Shown here: positions 7,504 through 15,986 of the stretch, one piece after another
Layout of the letters: each line of letters opens with the position of its first letter
Position numbering within the stretch: position 1 is the first letter of the stretch
Source: an uncultured Blautia sp.
GTDB lineage: Bacteria > Bacillota > Clostridia > Lachnospirales > Lachnospiraceae
Direction of reading: 5' to 3'
Assembly (NCBI GenBank): GCA_900556555.1
Contig: USPF01000034.1
Coordinates: forward strand, 1-26,231
DNA length: 26,231 bases
Notes under the pieces: model-generated
Seen by the model: only the letters and a program-made list of their open reading frames with translations
Told to the model about the DNA's origin: nothing
The model's database searches: none
Position numbers and translations under genes: made by a program

Positions 7504-7519
7504 AAAATCTATAGATTTT
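7504..7519. repeat. 16-bp perfect palindrome next to the secA ribosome binding site
   Basis: AAAATCTATAGATTTT is its own reverse complement and ends at the base before the GGGAG ribosome binding site (7520-7524). A copy of its left half, AAAATCTA, also occurs at 7488-7495. It may be an operator or a weak hairpin; chance is possible in AT-rich DNA. Confidence 0.5.
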
Positions 7520-7532
7520 GGGAGTAATATAC

Positions 7533-10103
7533 ATGAATATCATTAAAAAAATGTTTGGAACACACAGTGAGCGGGAATTAAAACGTATTTACGCAACTGT
7601 GGATAAAATTGAAGCTCTCCGCCCGTCCATGCAGGCTTTGAGCGATGAGGAGCTGAGGGAAAAGACCAGAGAGTATAAAAACCGTCTGGAAAAAGGGGAA
7701 ACTTTAGATCAGCTTCTCCCAGAGGCTTTTGCAACAGTAAGAGAGGCTGCAAAACGTGTGCTGGGTATGGAGCATTACCGTGTACAGCTTATTGGCGGTA
7801 TTATTCTTCATCAGGGACGTATTGCCGAGATGAAGACAGGTGAAGGTAAAACTCTTGTGTCTACCCTTCCTGCATACCTGAATGCCCTGGAAGGCAAAGG
7901 TGTTCATGTTGTAACAGTCAATGATTATCTGGCAAACCGTGATGCCCAGTGGATGGGAAAAGTCCATGAGTTTTTAGGACTGACAGTAGGTGTAGTTCTG
8001 AACTCTATGAAGAATGATGAAAGACGTGCCCAGTATGCATGTGATATCACTTATATTACCAACAACGAACTGGGATTTGATTATCTTCGTGACAACATGG
8101 TCATTTATAAAGAGCAGCTGGTTCAGAGAGATTTGCATTATGCGATTATCGATGAGGTTGACTCTGTTTTGATCGATGAGGCACGTACTCCTCTGATTAT
8201 TTCCGGACAGAGTGGAAAATCCACAAAACTCTACGAGGTTTGCGATATTCTTGCAAAACAGTTAGAGCGTGGAGAAGCCAGCGGTGAGATGACCAAGATG
8301 ACCGCCATTATGGGTGAAGAAATCACAGAAACCGGTGACTTCATTGTCAATGAAAAAGATAAAATCATAAACCTGACAGAACAGGGTGTGAAAAAGGTTG
8401 AAAAATTCTTTAATATTGAAAACCTGGCAGACCCTGAAAACCTGGAAATCCAGCATAACATTATTCTGGCTCTCCGTGCACATTATCTCATGTTCAGAGA
8501 CCAGGATTATGTAGTAAAAGATGATGAAGTATTGATCGTCGATGAGTTTACAGGACGTATTATGCCGGGAAGACGTTACTCAGACGGCCTTCACCAGGCA
8601 ATCGAGGCAAAAGAACATGTGAAAGTAAGAAGAGAGAGTAAGACTCTGGCTACGATTACTTTCCAGAACTTCTTTAATAAATATGCAAAGAAATCTGGTA
8701 TGACCGGTACAGCACTTACGGAAGAACAGGAGTTCCGTGATATCTATGGCATGGATGTTATCGAAATCCCTACCAATAAACCAGTAGCACGTATTGACCT
8801 GGAAGACGCAGTTTATATGACCAAGCAGGAAAAATTCCGTGCAGTTGTAGAAGCTGTGAAGGAAGCACATGCTAAAAATCAGCCGGTGCTTGTAGGTACC
8901 ATTACTATTGAAACTTCTGAACTTTTAAGCCGTATGCTCAAGAGAGAAGGTATTCAGCATCAGGTACTGAATGCGAAATTCCATGAGCAGGAAGCAGAAA
9001 TCGTTGCTCACGCAGGTGAGGCAGGAAATGTTACCATTGCCACAAACATGGCAGGCCGTGGTACGGATATTAAACTTGACGAAGTTTCCAAGAATGCAGG
9101 TGGTCTGAAGATCATTGGTACAGAACGTCATGAATCCCGCCGTATTGACAATCAGTTAAGAGGTCGTTCCGGACGTCAGGGAGACCCGGGTGAGTCCCGC
9201 TTCTATATTTCCCTGGAAGATGACCTCATGCGTCTTTTCGGTTCTGAGAAACTCATGGGGGTGTTCAAATCCCTGGGTGTGGCTGAGAATGAGCAGATTG
9301 AGCACAAGATGCTTTCCAGTGCTATTGAAAAGGCTCAGAAGAAGATTGAAGGAAATAACTACGGTATCCGTAAAAACCTGCTGGATTATGACCAGGTCAA
9401 TAATGAGCAGCGTGAGATTATTTATAAAGAAAGACGTATGGTTCTGGATGGAGCAAACATGCGTGATTCTATCTATAAGATGATCACAGATACAGTAGAT
9501 CACACTGTAGATATGTGTCTGTCTGATGATGTGGATCAGGAAGAATGGGATTTAGGAGAAATCAATGCAGTATTGCTGCCTACGATTCCATTGACACCTC
9601 TTACTTTTGAGGATGTGAAGGGCAAGAAAAAGAATCAGGTGAAACAGGAACTGAAAGAAAAAGCTGTGAAGCTTTATGAAGAAAAAGAGGCAGAATTCCC
9701 AGAGGCAGAGCAGCTTCGTGAACTGGAACGTGTTATTCTTCTGAAGGTTATTGACCAGAAATGGATGGATCACATTGATGATATGGACCAGCTCCGTCAG
9801 GGAATCGGTCTTCAGGCATATGGTCAGAGAGATCCAAAGGTAGAATACAAGATGCAGGCATATGAAATGTTTGACGGTATGATCGCAGCGATTCAGGAAG
9901 CAACCTTGAGACTTCTGTATCATGTACGTCTGGAGCATAAAGTAGAAAGAGAACAGGTAGCTCAGGTAACCGGAACCAACAAAGATGAGACCGGACCGAA
10001 AAAACCAGTCCAAAGAGCAGAGAAGAAAGTATATCCAAATGATCCCTGCCCATGCGGCAGCGGCAAGAAATATAAGCAGTGCTGCGGCAGAAAGCCAGTA
10101 TAA
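7533..10103 (+). CDS. secA: preprotein translocase ATPase SecA
   Basis: The ATP-driven motor of the general secretory pathway, working at the SecYEG channel. The 856-residue protein shows NBD1 with Walker A MKTGEGKT (residues 100-107) and DEVD (207-210). The preprotein cross-linking region follows, then NBD2 with [20 protein letters not shown]. The C-terminal zinc-binding tail has the [13 protein letters not shown] pattern close to the end, used for SecB or ribosome contacts. Length is close to B. subtilis SecA (841). The open frame begins at a TTG at 7518, but ATG at 7533 has GGGAG 8 nt upstream and gives the expected MNIIKKMFG start. It has its own promoter and a downstream terminator. Confidence 0.98.
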   Translation: MNIIKKMFGTHSERELKRIYATVDKIEALRPSMQALSDEELREKTREYKNRLEKGETLDQLLPEAFATVREAAKRVLGMEHYRVQLIGGIILHQGRIAEMKTGEGKTLVSTLPAYLNALEGKGVHVVTVNDYLANRDAQWMGKVHEFLGLTVGVVLNSMKNDERRAQYACDITYITNNELGFDYLRDNMVIYKEQLVQRDLHYAIIDEVDSVLIDEARTPLIISGQSGKSTKLYEVCDILAKQLERGEASGEMTKMTAIMGEEITETGDFIVNEKDKIINLTEQGVKKVEKFFNIENLADPENLEIQHNIILALRAHYLMFRDQDYVVKDDEVLIVDEFTGRIMPGRRYSDGLHQAIEAKEHVKVRRESKTLATITFQNFFNKYAKKSGMTGTALTEEQEFRDIYGMDVIEIPTNKPVARIDLEDAVYMTKQEKFRAVVEAVKEAHAKNQPVLVGTITIETSELLSRMLKREGIQHQVLNAKFHEQEAEIVAHAGEAGNVTIATNMAGRGTDIKLDEVSKNAGGLKIIGTERHESRRIDNQLRGRSGRQGDPGESRFYISLEDDLMRLFGSEKLMGVFKSLGVAENEQIEHKMLSSAIEKAQKKIEGNNYGIRKNLLDYDQVNNEQREIIYKERRMVLDGANMRDSIYKMITDTVDHTVDMCLSDDVDQEEWDLGEINAVLLPTIPLTPLTFEDVKGKKKNQVKQELKEKAVKLYEEKEAEFPEAEQLRELERVILLKVIDQKWMDHIDDMDQLRQGIGLQAYGQRDPKVEYKMQAYEMFDGMIAAIQEATLRLLYHVRLEHKVEREQVAQVTGTNKDETGPKKPVQRAEKKVYPNDPCPCGSGKKYKQCCGRKPV

Positions 10104-10113
10104 CAAATAAGAG

Positions 10114-10154
10114 AACTGCTGTAGATACGGGAAACTGTAGCTGCAGCAGTTTTT
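10114..10154 (+). terminator. terminator after secA
   Basis: AACTGCTGTAG (10114-10124) pairs with CTGCAGCAGTT (10141-10151) over 11 bp with one G-U; the last two Ts run into TTT (10150-10154). I find no clear promoter between this and the next gene, so some read-through into the 80-residue gene and prfB is likely. Confidence 0.8.
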
Positions 10155-10206
10155 CTGATACTGTTTGGAAACAGATAGGTGGTGCTTTTGGAAAGGAGGA
10201 GCAGAT

Positions 10207-10449
10207 ATGGGACAGATGGTAGACTTCACAATGGAGAGAGAAGGGCTTGTAAAGCCAGGTGACCGGGTGGAATTAAAAGAAGACCAGGCACTTACCATGG
10301 CTGGGATGATGTATTATTATACCATCCGGCCAGCAGAAGCGATGTCCAGCAATCTGAAGAAACCTTTAAAAAAACTGACCGGAACAGTAGTAAAAGTAGA
10401 GCAGCAGGTCAGTATTTATATGGTAACCGTAGAAATTGATGAAGAATAG
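10207..10449 (+). CDS. conserved-looking 80-residue protein of unknown function
   Basis: A small soluble protein of 80 residues starting MGQMVDFTMEREGL, with AAAGGAGG about 9 nt before the ATG. The frame is open upstream to 10165, but nothing supports that start. The middle is hydrophobic with aromatic residues (MAGMMYYYTIRPAEAM). The ends look like beta strands around GDRVEL and GTVVKVEQQ, which would fit a small SH3-like or OB-like barrel, but I recognise no family. It ends 12 nt before prfB and very probably shares its mRNA, which hints at a translation-related role without proving it. Confidence 0.75.
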   Translation: MGQMVDFTMEREGLVKPGDRVELKEDQALTMAGMMYYYTIRPAEAMSSNLKKPLKKLTGTVVKVEQQVSIYMVTVEIDEE

Positions 10450-10461
10450 GAGAAATTGTGT

Positions 10462-11580
10462 ATGGTTGAATTAGATCAGTTTAAATATACCTTAAATACT
10501 TATGAAGAGCCTTTAAAAGAGGTAAGGGATTCTCTGGATCTGGAGAATAAGGAGCAGAGAGTGGAAGAACTGGAGCGTGAAATGGAATCTCCGGGATTCT
10601 GGGATAATGCAGAACGTTCCCAGAAGATGATGAAGGAATTAAGTGCCCTGAAAGGGGATATGGAAATCTATCACAAATTGCAGAATCAGAAAGAAGAAAT
10701 CGAGCTGATGATTGAAATGGGATATGAGGAAAACGATGCTTCTGTTATCCCTGATATCCAGCAAATGCTGGATGAATTCCAGCGTGATTTTGATCACATC
10801 AGGATTAAAACCCTGCTCTCAGGAGAATACGATAAGGATAATGCCATTGTAACTCTCCATGCAGGTGCAGGCGGTACAGAATCCTGTGACTGGGCGAGTA
10901 TGCTCTACCGTATGTATCTGCGCTGGGCTGACCGCCAGGGATTCTCTACAGAAGTCCTGGATTATCTTGACGGTGAAGAGGCAGGCATCAAGTCTGTTAC
11001 CTTCCAGGTCAATGGAGAAAATGCCTATGGCTATTTAAAATCAGAAAAAGGTGTACACCGTCTGGTGCGTATTTCACCTTTTAATGCAGCAGGAAAACGT
11101 CAGACCTCCTTTGTTTCCTGTGATGTCATGCCGGACATTGAAGAAGATGTGGATGTAGAGATTAATCCAGATGATCTGCGTATTGACACCTACCGTTCCA
11201 GCGGTGCCGGCGGACAGCACATTAACAAGACTTCTTCTGCTATCCGTATCACCCATCTTCCTACAGGAATTGTAGTACAGTGCCAGAATGAACGTTCTCA
11301 GTTCCAGAATAAAGACAAAGCCATGCAGATGCTGAAGGCAAAACTGTATTTATTAAAACAGCAGGAAAATGAGAAGAAATTATCCGGCATCCAGGGCGAG
11401 CTGACAGAAATCGGATGGGGTAACCAGATCCGTTCTTATGTCATGCAGCCATATACCATGGTAAAAGACCACAGAACCAATGAGGAATCAGGAAATGTAG
11501 ATGCAGTCATGAATGGAAATATTGATAATTTTATTAATGCTTACCTGAAATGGGTTGCTCTTGGCAAAATAGAAAAGTAG
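10462..11580 (+). CDS. prfB: peptide chain release factor 2, without programmed frameshift
   Basis: Recognises UGA and UAA stop codons and triggers peptide release. It has 372 residues. The codon-recognition tripeptide SPF is at 205-207 and the catalytic GGQ at 250-252, the same numbering as E. coli RF2. ATG at 10462 is used: AGGAG lies 9 nt upstream, while the TTG at 10456 is too close. In E. coli and many other bacteria prfB contains an in-frame UGA near codon 25-26 and needs a +1 shift for autoregulation. Here the equivalent region (VRDSLDLENK) is read straight through with no UGA and no shift signal, so the gene is colinear. Confidence 0.97.
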   Translation: MVELDQFKYTLNTYEEPLKEVRDSLDLENKEQRVEELEREMESPGFWDNAERSQKMMKELSALKGDMEIYHKLQNQKEEIELMIEMGYEENDASVIPDIQQMLDEFQRDFDHIRIKTLLSGEYDKDNAIVTLHAGAGGTESCDWASMLYRMYLRWADRQGFSTEVLDYLDGEEAGIKSVTFQVNGENAYGYLKSEKGVHRLVRISPFNAAGKRQTSFVSCDVMPDIEEDVDVEINPDDLRIDTYRSSGAGGQHINKTSSAIRITHLPTGIVVQCQNERSQFQNKDKAMQMLKAKLYLLKQQENEKKLSGIQGELTEIGWGNQIRSYVMQPYTMVKDHRTNEESGNVDAVMNGNIDNFINAYLKWVALGKIEK

Positions 11581-11609
11581 TTGATTAATGTCCTAAAGTG
11601 TGGTAATAT
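11581..11609 (+). promoter_or_regulatory. promoter of the ACT-hom-ApgM operon
   Basis: TTGATT (11581-11586), a 17-bp spacer, and TAATAT (11604-11609) preceded by TGG, an extended -10 element. It begins at the base after the prfB stop codon, so it either separates the threonine genes from prfB or adds to read-through. Confidence 0.6.
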
Positions 11610-11657
11610 CTTTTGAGGACAAACAAATGTGTTTTTGAAAAGAACAAAGGTAGAGTT

Positions 11658-12101
11658 ATGGCAGATAATCGTAGGTATTTTGTAGTGACAGAAAAAGCAG
11701 TACCGGATGTATTGCTGAAGGTAGTGGAGGCAAAGAGACTTCTGGATATTCAGAAGTCTGTAACCGTGCAGGAAGCTGTCGATGCTGTGGGCATCAGCAG
11801 AAGCTCTTTTTACAAGTATAAAGATGACATTTTCCCCTTTAAAGAAAAGACAAGGGGACAGAACATCACTTTCATCATTCAGATGGATGATGAGCCTGGA
11901 CTGCTTTCTGCTGTACTTGGAACTATTGCAAAGTTCCATGGAAATATATTGACCATTCATCAGAGTATTCCTATGAATGGGATTGCATCGCTTACCCTGA
12001 GTGTAACCATTGCGGAGGCAGAAGGCGATGCGGCGGCAATGGTAGAGAATATTGAACATATTGAAGGAGTCCATTATCTCAAGATATTGGGAAGAGAGTA
12101 G
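11658..12101 (+). CDS. UPF0735-type ACT-domain protein (PheB-like)
   Basis: A 147-residue protein with an N-terminal helix-turn-helix-like segment (about 33-55, VTVQEAVDAVGISRSSFYKY) and a C-terminal ACT domain (about 70-145, with DDEPGLLSAVLGTIAKFHGNI as its ligand-binding loop region). ACT domains sense amino acids. Homologues in Bacillus are called PheB and lie beside aromatic or threonine genes. Here it directly precedes hom, 21 nt away, which suggests it senses or regulates aspartate-family flux; a DNA-binding role is possible but unproven. ATG at 11658 is chosen because AAAGGTAG lies 6-8 nt upstream; the open frame extends to 11613 without support. Confidence 0.85.
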   Translation: MADNRRYFVVTEKAVPDVLLKVVEAKRLLDIQKSVTVQEAVDAVGISRSSFYKYKDDIFPFKEKTRGQNITFIIQMDDEPGLLSAVLGTIAKFHGNILTIHQSIPMNGIASLTLSVTIAEAEGDAAAMVENIEHIEGVHYLKILGRE

Positions 12102-12122
12102 AGAGACAAAAGGAGAGACAGC

Positions 12123-13340
12123 ATGATTCAGATTGCAGTATTAGGATATGGCACCGTTGGCTCCGGTGTTGTCGAGGTAATAGAAACAAATTTTGAAAGT
12201 ATCAAGAAAAGAGCAAAAGATGAAATCCGTATTAAATATGTTCTGGATTTGAGAGAATTTCCGGGAAGTCCTGTTGAAGATGTTTTAGTTCATGATTATG
12301 AACAGATCGTCAATGACCCGGAGGTTAAAATCGTAGTAGAAGTGATGGGTGGTGTGGAACCGGCATACACCTTTACAAAAAGGGCTCTGGAGGCAGGGAA
12401 GAATGTATGTACCTCCAACAAAGAGCTGGTAGCAAGACATGGTCAGGAATTGATGAAGCTGGCTGCTGAGAAAAATGTAAATTATATGTTCGAGGCAAGC
12501 TGTGGAGGCGGAATTCCTATTATCAGACCTTTGAATTCATCACTTACAGCAGATGAAATTGACGAAATATCCGGTATTTTAAACGGAACAACTAACTACA
12601 TTCTGACAGAAATGGCAGATCATTATGCAGATTTTGATACCGTATTAAAAGAAGCACAGGAATTGGGATATGCAGAGAGGAACCCGGAAGCAGACGTGGA
12701 AGGATATGATGCATGTAGAAAGATTGCGATTCTTTCGTCTCTTGCTTATGGTTCCCATGTGAACTACGAGGATATTTATACAGAAGGAATCACGAAGATT
12801 ACGGTAGAAGATATGAAATATGCCAATGCCCTGGGAATGAGCATCAAACTTCTGGCAACCAGCAGGAGAAAGGGCAATCGTTTCTATGCAATGGTATGTC
12901 CGGTCATGATTGGAAAGGACAGTCCGCTGTATAGTGTAAATGGGGTGTTTAACGGCATTTTTGTTCATGGAAATGTATTAGGAGATGCCATGTTTTATGG
13001 AAGCGGTGCAGGAAAACTGCCTACAGCCAGTGCTGTGGTAGCAGATGTGGTGGACTGTGCAAAACACCTGAATAAGACGGTCATGATGAGCTGGAGCAGC
13101 CATGGACTTGATATGGTGGATACCAAGGATGTACAGCATAAGTTCTTTGTGCGTATGAAAGGAAATCCAGCAGAAAATCATACAGCCGTAGAAGAAGTTT
13201 TTGGAGAGGTGAAGATACTTGCACTTCCGGAACTGGAAGGTGAGTTTGGCTTTGTAACAGAGAAGATGAGTGAGGGAGACTATGACGAAAAAGCAGGAAA
13301 ACTTGCAGGCATCGTCAGCAGAATCCGTGTAAGAGCATAG
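12123..13340 (+). CDS. hom: homoserine dehydrogenase
   Basis: Reduces aspartate-4-semialdehyde to homoserine, the entry to threonine and methionine synthesis. The 405-residue protein has the NAD(P) motif LGYGTVGSGV near the N-terminus, CTSNKELVA, EASCGGGIPII and NGTTNYI. The catalytic pair is Asp196 and Lys200 in EGYDACRK. The C-terminal part (about 338-405, HKFFVRMKGNPAENHTAVEE onward) looks like the ACT-type regulatory domain found in Firmicute Hom, shorter than in some relatives. AAAGGAGA precedes the ATG. It lies between the ACT protein and the ApgM-like gene in an evident three-gene operon. Confidence 0.96.
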   Translation: MIQIAVLGYGTVGSGVVEVIETNFESIKKRAKDEIRIKYVLDLREFPGSPVEDVLVHDYEQIVNDPEVKIVVEVMGGVEPAYTFTKRALEAGKNVCTSNKELVARHGQELMKLAAEKNVNYMFEASCGGGIPIIRPLNSSLTADEIDEISGILNGTTNYILTEMADHYADFDTVLKEAQELGYAERNPEADVEGYDACRKIAILSSLAYGSHVNYEDIYTEGITKITVEDMKYANALGMSIKLLATSRRKGNRFYAMVCPVMIGKDSPLYSVNGVFNGIFVHGNVLGDAMFYGSGAGKLPTASAVVADVVDCAKHLNKTVMMSWSSHGLDMVDTKDVQHKFFVRMKGNPAENHTAVEEVFGEVKILALPELEGEFGFVTEKMSEGDYDEKAGKLAGIVSRIRVRA

Positions 13341-13354
13341 AGGTGGGATGATTT

Positions 13355-14557
13355 ATGAAGTATGTTGTGGTCTTAGGAGATGGAATGGCAGATGAGCCGT
13401 TGGAGGAACTGGGAGGAAATACGCCCCTGGGATTTGCCCAGACACCCATGATGGATGCTTTGGCTGCACAGGGAGAAATCGGTATGGTGAAAACCGTTCC
13501 GGCAGGGATGAGCCCAGGAAGTGACACGGCGAACCTGTCTGTACTGGGGTATGATCCTCAGGTGTATTATTCTGGCCGTTCTCCTCTGGAAGCCCTGAAT
13601 ATCGGGGTTCAGATGGCAGAAGGAGATGTGGCTATCCGTGCCAACCTAGTCACCCTGTCCGAAGAGGAAGAGGTGTATGAGGAAAAACATATCCTGGATC
13701 ACAGTGCAGACGAAATCAGCACACAGGAAGCAAAAATACTCTTAAAAGCAGTACAGGAAGAGCTTCAAAATGAAATATTTCAGTTTTATGTGGGAACCAG
13801 TTACCGCCACTGCCTGATCTGGAAGCAGGGCATGGTAGTGCCGCTGACACCTCCACATGATATCAGGGGAAAGGTTATTGCAGATTATGTGGCAGAAGAA
13901 AAAATGCTTCTGGATATGCAGAAAAGAAGCTATGAGATTCTGGTGAACCATCCTGTTAATCTGGAGCGGAAGAAGAAGGGGCTTAATCCCGGAAACAGTC
14001 TCTGGTTCTGGGGTGCAGGGACAAAACCTTCGTTGATAAATTTTGAGAAAAAGTTTCAGAAAAAAGGTGCGATGATTTCAGCCGTGGATTTATTAAAAGG
14101 CATTGCTGTGGGTACCGGAATGCAGAATATTACCGTAGAAGGTGCCAATGGAGGCTTGCATACCAACTATGAAGGAAAAGCCCAGGCAGCTCTTGATGCA
14201 ATGCTTGTAGATGGATGTGATTTTGCTTATATTCATGTGGAAGCACCAGATGAAATGGGGCATCAGGGAAGTATCCAAAAGAAAATCCAGGCCATTGAGT
14301 ATCTGGATCAGAGAGTGATAAAAGCAGTGAAGGAAGGACTGGATGCGTCAGGAGAGGCATATAGAATGTTGATTCTCCCGGATCATCCTACGCCGATTTG
14401 TTTGAAAACCCATACGGGGAATCCGGTTCCGTATCTATTGTATGACAGTAGAAAACAGGAGAAACATTCTTGGAAATACAATGAGGAAGAAGCCCAAAAG
14501 AGTGGAAAGTTTCTGGAAAAGGGCCATGAATTGCTGGGATATTTGTTTGAGAATTAA
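13355..14557 (+). CDS. ApgM-like phosphoglycerate mutase family protein, probable homoserine kinase
   Basis: A 400-residue member of the alkaline-phosphatase superfamily, of the 'archaeal' cofactor-independent phosphoglycerate mutase type. Metal and catalytic motifs are in place: VLGDGMAD (Asp9), MSPGSDTANLSVLGYDP with the probable nucleophile Ser56, LTPPHDIRGK, HVEAPDEMGHQGS, and ILPDHPTP with THTGNPVP. A subfamily of these proteins has been named as proposed homoserine kinases because they sit beside hom in genomes lacking thrB. Here it starts 14 nt after hom and no GHMP-type thrB is in the window, so that role is favoured over glycolysis. Sequence alone does not separate the two activities. 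A strong bidirectional terminator follows. Confidence 0.85.
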   Translation: MKYVVVLGDGMADEPLEELGGNTPLGFAQTPMMDALAAQGEIGMVKTVPAGMSPGSDTANLSVLGYDPQVYYSGRSPLEALNIGVQMAEGDVAIRANLVTLSEEEEVYEEKHILDHSADEISTQEAKILLKAVQEELQNEIFQFYVGTSYRHCLIWKQGMVVPLTPPHDIRGKVIADYVAEEKMLLDMQKRSYEILVNHPVNLERKKKGLNPGNSLWFWGAGTKPSLINFEKKFQKKGAMISAVDLLKGIAVGTGMQNITVEGANGGLHTNYEGKAQAALDAMLVDGCDFAYIHVEAPDEMGHQGSIQKKIQAIEYLDQRVIKAVKEGLDASGEAYRMLILPDHPTPICLKTHTGNPVPYLLYDSRKQEKHSWKYNEEEAQKSGKFLEKGHELLGYLFEN

Positions 14558-14578
14558 GGAAAAATGTAATAATTAGAA

Positions 14579-14640
14579 GAAGGTGCCATGTAAGCAAGAC
14601 TGTCAAGACAGACTGTTTTGCTTACGTGGCACCTTTTGTT
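14579..14640. terminator. long bidirectional terminator
   Basis: AAGGTGCCATGTAAGCAA (14580-14597) pairs with 14618-14635 over 18 bp with a single G-U. The loop contains a further GACTGTC/GACAG pairing. T-rich sequence follows on the plus strand. It serves the ApgM-like gene and the convergent DUF975 gene. Confidence 0.92.
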
Positions 14641-14647
14641 ATCCATA

Positions 14648-15403
14648 TTACATATTTTGGCTGAAAATATCATCCTGAACATTTCCTGATTCTATCACCG
14701 GTGTATCCAGTTCCCCGGTAATGTCCATATAGAAAAATGCCAGTGTGGTCTGCATATAAGGCAGCAGCCATAAAATACCGATATAACAGGTAAAAGTACA
14801 TACAAAAGTCAAAGGAAGGAAACTAAGGTATAAATATAAGTATCGGCCTTTATTTCCTTTCATAAGTCTCAGACTTTCTTTCATGGCTTCCATAGCTCCC
14901 ATTTCAGGGTAGTCCAGAAGCAGATAATTGGCAAGTCCGAAGAAAGCACCGAGGATAATGTTCATAAGGCTGCGTACCAGGATGCCTACAAGGCTTAACA
15001 TCATAGCGTTCATAGATGTGCTGGTGTAACTTGGGAGATCAAATGGAAGAGATACCAGGATTCCTGCCAGCAGCATCAGAAAATTTACTACGATAAAACG
15101 ATCCGGATTGTGGGAAAAAGTATATAAGATATCTTTGAGGGAATAAGGCATTTTCCTGCTTAGATTTAACAGCATTTTGTTATATCCTGCCATGAGCAGG
15201 GAACTAAGCAGAGAAAAAAGGTACACCAGAATCTGGCTGGTCACAAGGCTTATGGTGCTGGAAAAATCAAGAAATCCTGTTAAAACCATGCTCAGAACCA
15301 TGGTGGCTACGGTAATCAGTAGATAACCGGAGACAGGAAGACCGAAATTCCCCAAGAGGGATTCCCTTGCAAGGATTTTTAGATTTGCAGAAGTACGTTT
15401 CAT
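14648..15403 (-). CDS. DUF975 family integral membrane protein
   Basis: A 251-residue membrane protein with about five hydrophobic blocks (roughly residues 22-46, 52-73, 103-121, 131-162, 188-215). The segment YPEMGAMEAMKESLRLMKGN before the last block is the family's recognisable signature. The start is supported by GGAG 8 nt upstream on the minus strand and a promoter further up. DUF975 proteins are common in Clostridia and have no established function; a transport or envelope role is only a guess. It is divergent from the DUF2752 gene and convergent with the ApgM-like gene. Confidence 0.85.
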   Translation of the reverse strand: MKRTSANLKILARESLLGNFGLPVSGYLLITVATMVLSMVLTGFLDFSSTISLVTSQILVYLFSLLSSLLMAGYNKMLLNLSRKMPYSLKDILYTFSHNPDRFIVVNFLMLLAGILVSLPFDLPSYTSTSMNAMMLSLVGILVRSLMNIILGAFFGLANYLLLDYPEMGAMEAMKESLRLMKGNKGRYLYLYLSFLPLTFVCTFTCYIGILWLLPYMQTTLAFFYMDITGELDTPVIESGNVQDDIFSQNM

Positions 15404-15454
15404 AAATAATCTCCAATCTTTTATCTAATATCTGTGGTATAATTCTATTGAACC

Positions 15455-15482
15455 ATTATAACATATTCAAAAAAGGTTACAA
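15455..15482 (-). promoter_or_regulatory. promoter of the DUF975 gene, overlapping the divergent start region
   Basis: On the minus strand: TTGTAA (15482-15477), a 16-bp spacer, and a perfect TATAAT (15460-15455). A plus-strand TATAAT also lies at 15438-15443, but with a poor -35. The two start regions interleave within 100 bp, so expression of the divergent genes may be coupled. Confidence 0.65.
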
Positions 15483-15499
15483 GGGGAGAATTGGCAGAA

Positions 15500-15931
15500 A
15501 TGAAGGGAAAGAAAGTACACAGCAGACAGCAGGAAAAAGGATTGTATCAGGGCGGATGGATTCTGATGCTGGTGTTTTTGATTCTTGCAGCAGGGAGACA
15601 GATTTTTCATATCAGGTTCCTGACATTACCATGTCTCATTCACAAATGGACAGGATATTATTGCCCGGGATGCGGGGGAACCAGAGCGTTTCTGGAATTG
15701 CTGAAAGGGCATTTTATTACCTCTTTTTTCTATCATCCAGTGGTGTTATACGGAGGTGTTTTATATGCCTGCTTTATGATTTCCCATACAATAGAGTATC
15801 TCTCAAAGGGAAAATTTAAAATAGGAATGCCATATACAGACTGGTATCTTTATATTGCCATAGCAATTATTTTGATACAATGGGTGGTGAAAAATGTGGT
15901 GAAAGCTGTATGGGGAATTGGACTGGCATAA
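15500..15931 (+). CDS. DUF2752 family small membrane protein
   Basis: A 143-residue protein with three hydrophobic segments (about 20-42, 75-97, 113-135). Between the first two is the family hallmark CPGCGGTR at residues 55-62, two cysteines in a CxxC-like arrangement that could bind metal or a thiol partner. Function is unknown for the family. The Shine-Dalgarno AGGGGAG at 15482-15488 is only 2 nt from an in-frame TTG (15491) and 11 nt from the ATG at 15500; the ATG is preferred but the TTG cannot be excluded. It ends at a hairpin shared with the convergent downstream gene. Confidence 0.85.
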   Translation: MKGKKVHSRQQEKGLYQGGWILMLVFLILAAGRQIFHIRFLTLPCLIHKWTGYYCPGCGGTRAFLELLKGHFITSFFYHPVVLYGGVLYACFMISHTIEYLSKGKFKIGMPYTDWYLYIAIAIILIQWVVKNVVKAVWGIGLA

Positions 15932-15935
15932 AGAA

Positions 15936-15975
15936 AAAGCAGGAATTCCAAAACACACGGGAAGTCCTGCTTTAT
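15936..15975. terminator. bidirectional terminator between convergent membrane-protein genes
   Basis: AAAGCAGGA (15936-15944) pairs with TCCTGCTTT (15965-15973). Inner bases extend the stem imperfectly. A-rich sequence on the left and T-rich on the right fit termination in both directions. Confidence 0.75.
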
Positions 15976-15986
15976 ATGTGGGGGTC

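Noticed and set aside
9552..10298. 248-codon minus-strand ORF opposite the end of secA
   Set aside because: It is a shadow of secA codon usage and spans the secA terminator; no recognisable protein features.
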